Shown: one piece after another, positions 1 through 10,070 of the stretch | Numbering within the stretch: position 1 is the first letter of the stretch | Layout of the letters: the number at the start of each line of letters is the position of its first letter | Assembly: GCA_013396915.1 (NCBI GenBank) | Contig: VWZL01002048.1 | Location: forward strand, 1,259,971-1,323,970 | Direction of reading: 5' to 3' | DNA length: 64,000 bases | Source: Stercorarius parasiticus | Taxonomy: Eukaryota > Chordata > Aves > Charadriiformes > Stercorariidae | The notes under the pieces: generated by a model | The model's input: the letters and a program-made list of their open reading frames with translations, nothing else | Databases searched by the model: none | Told to the model about the DNA's origin: nothing | Made by a program: the position numbers and the translations under genes

Positions 1-3000
1 TTTTAATATAAATCACTGGTCTATATATACAGCTTAAGGATAACGCTTTTTGTTAAAAGATCTATTTTGAGATCATCTTTCTCCTTCTCAGATAAAGAAA
101 AAAAAATATTTCCAAAAGCCTAATTGAGCTGCATTAACCTCAAATTTTGAACTGCTTCAGATCACTATTTTTCTGCAGGTGTGTCATCAACAAAGAGTTA
201 TCGTCAAGATTTTTGTTTTCTGCCAGCCTGAAAAAAGCCCTACTCAGCTGAACTAGATCGTCAATGCTTCCCAAGAAGGTTTAAACTAATTATTTTTGAA
301 GGCAAGGGGAAACAAACAACAAAACTACCATATTTTAGTGCCAAATACACACACATCCTGCTTCAAAACCAACTCACCTCCAGGGAGCAAATCCCTGTGA
401 ATGCGGCAAGACCTAGTTTTCAAATTCACTCAATCAGCAGCTTCTGTTCTGAGCTCACAAAACAGAAACGGTTTTGGGGCAAAATAGATAGCCAAGCTCT
501 CTTTTAGTATTTCAATGATTTCTGAATAACGCTTGCAGACTCATTGGCTGGGTGCCGTACGAATTGCAAATAACTGGAAGAGAGTGAGTGGGGGAGCAAT
601 ATAAAACCTAGCGAAACGTTTCATAGGGGCACAACTTCAATTCACACTAAAAGCTTATAAAAAAATTGTTTGATTGAGCTGCACATGACCTATTTGGCAC
701 ACTTAATTTTAATATTTGTGACCGGAAAGGAGATGGCATCAGAGCTGATAGACACACCTGTATCCCACATATGAAGGGGACTTTTTGCATGCTCAAACCA
801 AAGTTTATTTTCTATCAAGCTAAAGCAGCAATTGCAGTAGAAGCAAGGCCAGGTTGTTCTCTCTGGCTGAATCTCCCACAGGATGAGCTGACGCAATGAT
901 ACTCCGTAGCTGCCAAAGGAGCTCTGGGCCAAATCAATCCCCTCTACGCTTCCCGGAAAAATGACCACACAGTAAAAAATTTCATAGCCCCAAGTACCAT
1001 GAAAGTTAAGTTCTGAAGTGTATCCTCTTTGCTGCAGAGATGCGGATAGACAAACCCATTGTGAGCATCATCACAGAGCACACACCAGGAAACAAAGAGA
1101 CAGCGACCTGGCTCTGAAAGGTGCTCTTCACCCCACAGGTAGATAACTTTGTGCAAACATGGATGCGGAAAAGTCATTCCAGACCACAGTGAAACAATTA
1201 GGGAGGACTTGTAGAAGTAGCATCTCCACTGCAAGTACAGCAGGTAAGGACACATCTAGGACACTCATGAGAATCAAGCCACCCCTGTTTGTCTGCTGTT
1301 AAATCCCACATGGAGCCTTATCGTCCCTGATTATTTCACTGTGAAGCAACCACACTCAATTTCCAAGGGTTAGATACGTAAGGCATGGCATATTGGATAA
1401 CCATCATCTTCCTAAAAGGATATTGTAGGAACTTCTAGATACTAAGGAAGCAATCAAGCCAGATAGGCAACCTTGTGACTGGGGAGACAGAACTGCATCA
1501 CTTACCATACGGAAGACATGCAAGAATAATTTCACAAGGTTGGAAAGGTGCAATTCTACGGTTGCATACTATTACACTGATATAAACTACAGCAACCAGA
1601 AACTGTAACGTGCAATTAAGAGGAGGAGAGGTAAAAAAAGTTCTAGCTTAATAGGTTCACGCCAACATTAACAAATATTTACAAACTATGTGGAAAGTTT
1701 ATTGAAATAACCTGTGTAAGTGGATTTGAGAAAGCTTGGTACTTGTATTGGAGGCAGGGGTTTGAATCATAACGAACAGCAGGATGCAAGGATCAAAATG
1801 AGCACAAGTGTAAAGCCAACAGCTGTTTCTTTCTTGCTCCTCTCATCTTTATTTTTATTTCCATGACAGAAGATTGAGATCATTCTGTAAACAGGAGATC
1901 AGGGCTAGTAGCAAGGAGCACCACAGGCTGGAGTCTTGCTTAAGGACAGCTGACCAAAACAGTCAAGTCCCTGCAATCACACTCATCTCTGAAGGCATTA
2001 CTTTTCATAGCATAGTATTTACGACAGCAAATATGTTTGGGGAGGGATGCTATTTAAACAAAGTTTTCAGTTTCTAGTGGGAACAGACACATGATTATTT
2101 GGAAAATGCTATCTACCCCCTCTTCCCACCTGTTTCATCTCTGTGTGAAAACACCCTTTTTCATCAACTTGAGCCCACCACTAAGACTTCTTGACGCTGC
2201 AGCTGAATGGATCATCTCTTGCTAAATAGCTGCTATTTTCTGCCACTCCTACACAAACTGACATAATCACAGCACAGAAAACAGTCATTAGAGAATCCAT
2301 GACCATCCCACTGCTGGCAGAACACACAGGCTACAAAGATGACTATAGGATAGGAGTACATAGAACTAGAGGTGCAAGGTGCTTGTGCCAGTAGAAGCTC
2401 AAAGTGCTCTTTGCCTTAAAGATGTCATTTTCGTCACTTATGGTATACAGTCATAGCTAATTGTGACCAGTGCAGGTGCCAGTGAGTGTAAATGAGCCTT
2501 CTTAGCAGCATTTCACACTCTTCAGACTACTAGCTTAGCATCAGTGGTAGAAGAGGAGTAAAATATTGGATGTGGAGACCAGTGGTTTATTCAGGTCTTA
2601 GGGGAGAGCCTCATGTTTTCTGATTGTTAGTAAAGGGAAAAAAGAAGAAAAAAAGAAAAACTTTCCCCATAGCTTCTGAAGGGGGGCTGGGGTGGGGCAT
2701 GGTTTCAGCTTTGTTTTTTGTTTCTTACTATGCTACTCTACTTTTAATTGGCAATAAATTAATCTTCCCCAAGTCAAGTCTGTTTTGCCCATGACTAATT
2801 GGTGAATGATTTCCCTGTCCTTATCTAGACCCACAAGCTTTTTCATCTTATTTTCTCCCCTGTCATGCTGAGGAGGGGGAGTGAGAGAACAGCTTCTTAG
2901 GCACCTGATGGCCAGCCAAGGTTAATCCACCACAGGTGAGAATTATGTTCCAGCCAGAAATGGAGACAGCAGGTATTTTGCTTGATGAACAGCTTGCAAG

Positions 3001-4667
3001 AAAGCTGTTCTCCACAGGCAAGAAGGTTTGCTAAAGGCCATAAAAGGTAAGATGTACTAGAAGCAACAGCCACTGTGGGGTTTTATTCTGCTCTGCCCAG
3101 GAGACGAGCAGTGATACTGCATACATATAACTGAGCACAAAAGGTAGCTGGTACATCAGTATAGTAACAAAATGGGCATTACTCCTACATCAGTAAGGGA
3201 TCACCTGCTCTTGTCCTCAAAGGGAAGCATATTGCACAAGGGAGTGGTTTGGCTAAACATACAAAAGCACCTACTTCCCCAGCCTTCGGGGGGAATACTT
3301 GGCTATACTGGCAGCTCAGCATCCTACAAGGCTCAGTTCCTCTCTTCCACAAAACTTGTACAAGAGGTGTTGGCTTAGCAAACTGCGGAGGCTGCTCTGT
3401 GCCAGAAACAACAGACAAGCTGTGCATGTGTGTCCTGGGGCAGAATCCCAGAGACGAAGAAACACAAGACTCAATTAAAAAAAAAAAGGTTAAAGGGAAA
3501 GCATAAAATTATTTAAACCTCGCTGTCTCATTTCTGACAAGAGACAAAATCGGGGTACAGGGAAGATGCAAAACAGAGTAGCTAGCCTGACAAGGGTAAG
3601 AGGCAGAAAAATAGTGACCAAGGATCCCTTACTATAGTCTACCCTGCTCCAGATAAGCACACAGCTGTGTGCAGCTGCCAGGACAGCGAGCATGGGACTT
3701 GCGTATCATTATCTGCCTGGCGCCCGAGTAGTGAATAAAAACCTGTAAAAACAGTGGTGCAACTACATGAGGGCTTATAAAGAGTCAGTTGCGTGTTTGC
3801 AGAAAAGCAAGTGATGCAGCTGTCTGGCCAAGTTTCAGCAAAGCCACGGCCCTCACCATGTGGCATGTCAAAGCAACTGCATCTGTCTGTGATGAACTTT
3901 GTCCCCTTCACAGCCAGATTCACTCTTTGTGCATAGCAGTGAGCCAAAGCCCACATAAAAATTTAATTCAGGATAAAAATGTGTTTGCCTCCATGGTTTA
4001 ATTATACTTAATTTCATCATGCTTGGTTGCATTAGAAAGAACCAGATAAAATTGAGTTTTGTCCAGTCACTTACTTTTGCTAAATTTGAGACTATATGCC
4101 AAGAGTAGCATTTGGGCATTAGCACAACCACAGAACTGGAGATTTATTTTTCCTGGTACAACTTTCATTTGCACAAGATGTACCACAGAAATCCAGAAGG
4201 ATTAAAATAATCTTAATTCTAGGAACCGTGCTGCTCAGTAAGCCTTTCCCTGGCAACTTACAGTCATCATATAGTACTTGCTGCAAAAGGTCTTGCCAAA
4301 TGGCTGCCTCTCCTCCTTGCAACTTGTTCCATCAGCCATGGATCTCTGGGACTGTAGTTTCCTCTGCAATCACCAGGGCAGCGAGGGCAAGCACTGCTGT
4401 TTCAATGGCTAGCATTTCGAAGCAGCCTACAGTTTTCAGTTGTCCCTACAATGCAGTGGCCTAGCACTTCTAAAACAAATGCAAACCCTGTGATGAGCTA
4501 GAGGTTCAGTCTTCACTATTTTCTGTAATACCTTTCCTTTTGTGTTGCATTAAAACTGTCTGATATCCTGTCCTCTGAAGAACCTTGCTGGTCCTGCATT
4601 GCTACTGCTGGACTGCTCACATTCTTCCTTCTCCCAGGTACAGGGAAGCACGGGACTGCAGGATAGG
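1..4667. other. Unique non-coding DNA
   Basis: I see no gene or recognisable repeat. Open frames are short (about 100 codons or fewer), lack recognisable domains and have a random-like composition. Local features are a polypurine stretch near 2634-2661, followed by a G-rich run at 2681-2697 (three runs of four or more G), and a short A tract near 3477-3487. Intergenic or intronic sequence is the simplest reading. Confidence 0.6.
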
Positions 4668-4825
4668 AGAAGCTGTGGCTGCCCCATCCCTGGAGGTGTT
4701 CAAGGCCAGGCTGGACGGGGCTCTGAGCAACCTGGTCTGGTGGGAGGTGTCCCTGCCCAGGGCAGGGAGGTGGAACTAGATGAACTTTAAGGTCACTTCC
4801 AACACGAATCATTCTATGATTCTAT
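4668..4825 (+). mobile_element. CR1 LINE 3' end, severely 5'-truncated
   Basis: The segment matches the last ~160 bases of avian CR1. It begins in the ORF2 C-terminal words (GCCCCATCCCTGGAGG, then AAGGCCAGGCTGGACGG), continues through the GGGAGGTGTCCCTGCCCAGG hairpin of the 3' UTR, and ends in the typical CATTCTATGATTCTAT terminal repeat without a poly-A tail. This is normal CR1 target-primed insertion with strong 5' truncation. It has no coding capacity. It lies about 1 kb from two - strand CR1 copies, so the area is a local CR1 cluster. Confidence 0.95.
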
Positions 4826-5646
4826 CACATTAATGTGTAAGCAAACAGGAGATGACCGTATGTAACCATATAAACTGAAATAAGTAAAGACCCCATCTCA
4901 CTCCACATCTGTACCAAGTGGCATCCTGCCAAAGAGATGCTGAAAAAAGTACACAAGAAAACAGGTGATCCCGTCACCAGAAACACAGTAAAATAGGGCA
5001 GATGTTCAAAGTGTGTCAACAGGAGGGGAGTCGCATAGTAAGTTACGAGTAAGCATCCTGGAGCAAAAAAAAAAAAAAAAAAAAAACACCAAGCCACCAC
5101 GAACACCTTCTTTAAATCTTGAACCAAGGTTAGGGTTAGAGATGCACAAATTATGCTTCCACATTTCCATCTGCAAGCAACTGGATGCTACACTGCTCAG
5201 CACACTCATTACTAGCATTACACAGCACACCGTTGCTAGCTTTTAATCCACATCACATGTGTACCTAACAGGTTCTGATGCCACAAGGCCACACGCATCT
5301 GTTACAGTAAAGGATTCAAGACCTTTTCTGTTGCCTCTTTGGGGTCACCACCTACTTATGACACTAATTCATACAAAGGTAATCTCCAAGAGGTATTTTT
5401 TCCTTTTACGGTAAATTTAACTTTTTTCAAAAGTGCCCTGGCAAAGATACCATCTAAGCTAACAGAAGGAAAGGATTACATAAAGAGTCAGTCAGTACTC
5501 CTGCGTGCACAGGAGAGGTGCTAACATTTAACTGAACCTATATCCTTGTAGGAATGCAATTACTAATCAGTCCTTTTTTTAACCAACATACAACTAAGCA
5601 CCTTGAAGCACACATCAGTACCAAAATATTCCTACTAGAAGTCAGA
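4826..5646. other. Unique non-coding DNA between CR1 copies
   Basis: No gene or named repeat is visible apart from a 22-base poly-A tract. A GGTTAGGGTTAGAG word near 5128-5141 resembles less than two telomere units and is too short to matter. Confidence 0.55.
5065..5086 (+). repeat. Poly-A tract (22 A)
   Basis: An uninterrupted run of 22 A. Upstream sequence shows no polyadenylation signal or recognisable mRNA, so I read it as a simple homopolymer rather than the tail of a processed pseudogene. Its length may be unreliable in the assembly. Confidence 0.9.
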
Positions 5647-5785
5647 ATCATAGAATGGTTTGGGTTGCAAGCATCCTCAAAGATCATCAGAGTAGAGGGG
5701 CAGAATCACCTCCCTCAACTTGCTGGCCACACTTCTTTTGATGCAGCCCAGGATACAGCCAGCTTTCTGGGCTGCAAGCACACAT
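5647..5785 (-). mobile_element. Short CR1 LINE copy with internal deletion
   Basis: Read on the - strand, the copy ends at 5647 with the CR1 terminal word (AATCATAGAATGGTTTGGGT in + orientation). Only ~45 bases further in, the sequence jumps to ORF2 C-terminal coding sequence, whose translation includes the conserved words [10 protein letters not shown] and REVILPL. Several hundred bases that normally lie between these parts are missing. The 5' side stops exactly where the larger - strand CR1 begins, so the two copies lie head to tail. Confidence 0.85.
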
Positions 5786-5825
5786 AGAATCATAGAATAG
5801 TAAGAGTTGGAAGGGACCTTAAAGA

Positions 5826-7020
5826 TCATCTGGTTCCAAACCCCCCTGCCCTGGGCAGGGACACCTCCCACCAGACCAGGCTGCTCCAAGCCCCATCCAG
5901 CCTGGCCTTGAACACCTCCAGGGATGGGGCAGCCACAGCTTCTCTGGGCAACCTGTTCCAGTGTCTCATCACCCTCATCCTGAAAAATTTCTTCCCAATA
6001 TCTAAAGCTCTCCTCTTCCAGTTTGAAGCCATTAGCCCTCGCCCTATCACTACATGCCCTTGTAAAAAGTCCCTCCCCATGTCTCCTGTAGGCCCCCTTC
6101 AGATACTGGAAGGCTGCTATAAGGTCTCCCTGGAGCCTTCTCTTCTCCAGGCTGAACAACCCCAACTCTCTCAGCCTGTCACCTCCTTATTTTCCATGTG
6201 CCTTAGCACTGTTTCCAGGAGGATCTGCTCCATGATCTTTCTGAGCAGAGTGGTGACACTGACTGGCCTGTAGTTCCTCAGGTCTTCCTTTTTTCTCTTT
6301 TTAAAAATGGGGGTAATGTTTCCCCTTTTCAAGTCAGCAGGAACCTCACCAGCTTACCATGACTTCTCAAATATGGATAGAGGCTTGGCAACTTCATCCA
6401 CCAGTTCCCTCAGGACCCATGGATGCATCTCATCAGGTCCCATGGATTTGTGCACCTTCAGGTTCCTTAAACAGCCTCGAACCAGATCTTCTCTTACAGT
6501 GGGTGGTTTATTCATTCTCCCAGTCACTGCCTTTGCCTTCTATGACTTAGGCGGTGTGGCCAGTGAAGACCAAGGCAAAAAAAGTCATTGAGTACCCCAG
6601 CCCTCTCCATATCCCGGGTGTCCAAGTCTGCCATTACATTCCAGAGAGGGCTCACGTTTTCCCTAATCTTCCTTTTATCACTGACATACCTACAGAAGCT
6701 TTTCTTGTTGCCCTTGATGTCCCTGGACAGATTAAACCCTATCTGGGCTTTAGCTTGCCTAACCAGATCCCTGGCTGCTCAGACAATTTCTCTGTATTCC
6801 TCCCAGGCTACCTGTCCTTCCTTCCACTCTCTGTAGGCCTCCTTTTTGTGTTTGTCCTAGAGTTCCTTGTTCATCCATGCAGGCCTCCTGGCATTTTTGC
6901 CTGACTTCGTCTTCGTTGGGATAGCCCTGCAGGCATGTGCACATCTCTTACTCCTCTTGTTTATTCCCCATGCTACATGTGTTTGTACAGAGGCATTTAA
7001 GTTGGGTCTCTGATGAAGCT
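5826..7020 (-). pseudogene. CR1 ORF2 remnant lacking endonuclease and RT catalytic core
   Basis: ORF2 normally encodes an APE-type endonuclease and a reverse transcriptase. Here the first ~30 residues (SMGNKQEE, then LQGY) lead straight into the linker segment SGKNARRPAWMNKEL, so the endonuclease is gone. The linker continues through ENVGPL-like and FASVFTG-like words to the first RT motif ([14 protein letters not shown]). It then jumps to the C-terminal [15 protein letters not shown] and FKARLDGAW region, omitting the palm with FADD. Several frameshifts and stops are present. The product could neither nick DNA nor reverse-transcribe. Confidence 0.88.
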
Positions 7021-7169
7021 GACTTAACCAGTTGGAATTCCTTTGTGCTGCATTCCAGGTGCTCTCCTGATGAGCTGTGATCCTTCTCCAGGCTCTGAGC
7101 ATCTATTGCTGTCACTGGTAGGAGTGGGATGTACTGAGGTTCCCCTCCTCCAACAACTTTGGTATAAAG

Positions 7170-7960
7170 CCCTATTCACGAGCTTGACTCCTTCCCTTTG
7201 AGCAGGAGAACTCAGGAAAAAACTACCTGTGCCCCAGAGTCCTTTACGGCTGCTCCAAGGGCTCTGTAATCCTTCTTGATACTCCTCAGGTGCTCCTGGT
7301 GGTATCACTGGTGCCCACATGAAACAGCAGCAGAAGATAATAGTCAGTGGACTGTATGACGCTTGGTAGTCTCTCGGGGACATCCCTAACACAAGCCCCC
7401 AGTGAGCAGCACACCTCTCTAGAGAGTGCATCAGGTTTGCAAACGGGCGCCCCCGTACCTCTCAGAAGAGAGCCGCCTACTACCATCAGCCATCACCTTT
7501 CCTTAGTTGCACTGGTTGTTATACGGGGAGCAGATTGCGCTGCCTTACTCAGCTCCAGTGTCTCTCCTGGTAGAATGGGTCTTTCCTCTTCACTCTGCAG
7601 AGTGGTGAAGCCATTCTGCAAGGGCACCTCAGGCTTTGGGGGAAGGCTCTTCCTGCTGCTGGTCCTTGCCCTTGCAAGCTTCCATTCTCCTGCATTATTG
7701 TTTCACACGCACACGCTTCTGCGTGTGCCAGCGGAGACGTGTTTGGTTGGTTGGCTGTGGGCTCACTGCAGATTGCACTTGGAACCAGCTATCTACCTCC
7801 TTCTCAGCCTCCCTGATGCTACGCAGCCTCCACACCACCGCCTGCAGGAGTCCTCCACCTGGGCAGCTCTGCCGCCTATCCCTGCCCCAGGAGAAAGGTC
7901 GAGGCACCTCCTGCAGCCTGAGGTCTGCACCAGAGCCTCTCAAGTCCTTCAGCCTGTTTA
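7170..7960 (-). pseudogene. CR1 ORF1 remnant (coiled coil plus SGNH/esterase-like domain)
   Basis: In avian CR1, ORF1 encodes an RNA-binding/chaperone-type protein with an N-terminal coiled coil and an SGNH-hydrolase (esterase) domain. Here the N-terminal helical segment is seen around 7770-7820 and the esterase around 7290-7486. The block I serine motif reads GGSLLRG, where the family has GDSLLRG: the nucleophile serine stays but the aspartate is lost. Block III reads FHVGTSD in place of FHVGTND, losing the oxyanion-hole asparagine. The C-terminal half of the esterase with its DxxH block is deleted, and frames shift between segments. It is dead. Confidence 0.85.
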
Positions 7961-9954
7961 TTAGTATGCTTGATTTATTTCTGCACTAGCAAAATTTTTT
8001 TTTATTTTGCAAGCATGATGAGGATCATTAAATACCTCACCACAACCAGCCAGTGTAATTTCCAAAATATTAACTGGGTGATGAAGCAGTATTGTTACAG
8101 GAGACCTTAAACAGGAAAATTAAAACACTGGATAGCAGTGAAAGGCTGCTGTCATTAAACAGCTTAGCAATCCTGTGTAAAGAACATCTAGAACACTTTT
8201 TAAATATGCTTACATTCCATAAATCACTGTCCCACAATAATACTTGCACATTATATTCATAACAGTGTAATTACATGGCAATTACTATACAACAGTAATT
8301 AAGGGGAAACCCGGTGTGCCATCCAACACAGTGCCTTTTAAATGGACTAAGTATACATGAAAAATATAATTAAGCAACAGAAGGTGAGTTGTTTCCTGAT
8401 GATAATTACATTACTGGATGTATTTTCAAGTAGGTCACTTTAAAACTGCAGACTAGTTCAGGGGAAACTGAACTCATTCAGGATTTTGATGTCCACATGA
8501 GTCAGCTGCACAGTGTTTGTAGCACCAGGGGCCCAGGTGGTCATGGACTTACCTACCAATCTCATTTGTTATAAGCTTTAAGGGCAAGAAGTAGGTTTTG
8601 CCCCTTGGCAGACTTTTGGGCAGCTGCCTAATTTCTATAATAGCTAACACAGACTTCAGCCAAACGTAGGACTTGTTCCACATTTCTGAAGAAAACATTC
8701 AGCTTGGGAGAGCTGAAAAGTAAATGCATTTTTTCAACTGAAGCAAAAGCTTGCAAAGGTGAGATGTAGCTAGCTAAGTTTCTATACATCTTGGCAGAGC
8801 TTTGGCAAATAAAATGGCCTGAAAAGTAAACCACAGACAAGGTGAACAGCTACCAGTAACATACCTAACCCACCAGCAGTCAGAGGAGAGGGGAAGGCAT
8901 GGGAAAGGGTGTGCAGCGCTCACTGCCACTCAGTAGCTCCTGGAGCCAAAGATGGGGTTTACACACAAGGCTCAAGCTGTGAGGATCTGTTAGCTGGGGA
9001 CACGAAACTGGCTTGGGAACCACAGCTGAGCTCTCCCACATTGGCATCAGAGGCACTGAAGAATTTAAGGACTCCATTTAGGATAACTCATTTAAATGTC
9101 TCAGACTCCAAGCACCAGCCTAGAGGTGGGGGAATGGAGTAATGAACCCCATTTCTCAGGTCACTTCTATTACAGAAGCATTTTAACCTCTTTGGAGAAG
9201 CTGCAGCAACTGCTGAACTTCAAAGCTGACCTTACAGTCATATGCTGTTATGGCTAGAGAGGGTTGGCTGCTGTTCCTGGAAAAAGCCATATTTTCACAA
9301 ACTCGTTCAGCTAGAGGAATCATTCATTCTTTGCTCCCTCAAAGACTTCTAGGATCCAACCTAAGAAAAGCTACAGCAAAGCACAGATGCATGAACCTGG
9401 CTTTACGCTTCCCTAGGCTGAGACAATAAGCTAGTTGTTCTCATCAGTGTTATCACCTAATAGGTCACAGATGGCATAAAACATTGTTGCATCATAAATT
9501 TTGTGCCCGTTTACACCAGTGATTTTTTCTTTTTTTTTTTTTAAATAATCTCAAAGGCTGCAAAACCCTGCCTTTCTCAGAATCACCTTTTCACCTTCTC
9601 AGCATCTGCTTTTTGAGACCTCATGAGCAAGTAAATGCGAGTCCCAGTCTCAGCTGCAACTCACTGGATTGCATAAAATTTCAAATCTTCCAGGATAAAA
9701 TGTACCTCCTTGCTACTGATACCTCTAGAAGAGGCAGCACTTCACTCTGTCCTACCCAGCATCATCAGGACCACTGTGAAGAGAATATGTTTCCTTGTAC
9801 CCTTCATACAAGGATATCCTTGGCCTCCGGTCCACCTATCATAAAGCCTCATCCATCACAATCTTCTTTTTTTTTTTTTTAAATCCGCCAAGCCTGCCAA
9901 TGTCCATTATCACCTGCATGCTCCACCCAGCCTACCCTTGTTTGATTTTTATGG
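7961..9954. other. Unique AT-rich non-coding DNA
   Basis: No gene or named repeat is seen. T-rich runs occur at about 9523-9541 and 9867-9880. Short open frames here show no domain. Confidence 0.6.
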
Positions 9955-10070
9955 CATCATAGAAATACAAAGCCACAAGAGACCTCACAAACATCCAATC
10001 CAGACTCGTCTGATCCACCGACTCCTGAAACCTCATCAGACAACCTGATTTATTCCTGATTTCTCATTTG
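9955..10070 (-). mobile_element. Possible very old CR1/L3-like 3' end
   Basis: The word ATCATAGAAATACAAAG, followed by AGAGACCTCACAAACATCCA, resembles the reverse complement of an old CR1-like 3' end (catagaat...gggacct...catctagtcca). Divergence is high and no coding words follow, so this could be chance. Confidence 0.3.

Larger units (their letters stand above)
5786..7960 (-). mobile_element. CR1 LINE, about 2.2 kb, internally deleted
   Basis: Running from 7960 to 5786, this element holds, in order: an ORF1 N-terminal segment with a predicted helical stretch (LRSIREAEKEVDSWFQ), an SGNH-esterase segment, the inter-ORF region and first residues of ORF2, the endonuclease-RT linker, the start of RT (IMEQILLE), the ORF2 C-terminus (LFSLEKRR) and the 3' UTR with the ATTCTATGAT-type end. 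Compared with full avian CR1 (about 4.5 kb), three blocks are missing: part of the esterase (near 7190-7215), nearly all of the endonuclease (junction near 6919) and the RT palm including the FADD site (junction near 6180-6187). Both outer ends of the element are kept. It cannot move by itself. Confidence 0.9.

Noticed and set aside
2681..2702. G-quadruplex candidate
   Set aside because: Only three G-runs of four or more plus a final GG; a stable four-run motif is not met without splitting the first run.
5065..5086. Poly-A tract as the tail of a processed pseudogene
   Set aside because: No AATAAA, no mRNA-like sequence and no target duplication found upstream; treated as a homopolymer.
5128..5141. 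Telomere-like GGTTAGGGTTAGAG
   Set aside because: Less than two full TTAGGG units; expected by chance.
7347..7964. 205-codon + strand open frame, the longest in the window
   Set aside because: It is the antisense shadow of CR1 ORF1; all recognisable protein words are on the - strand.
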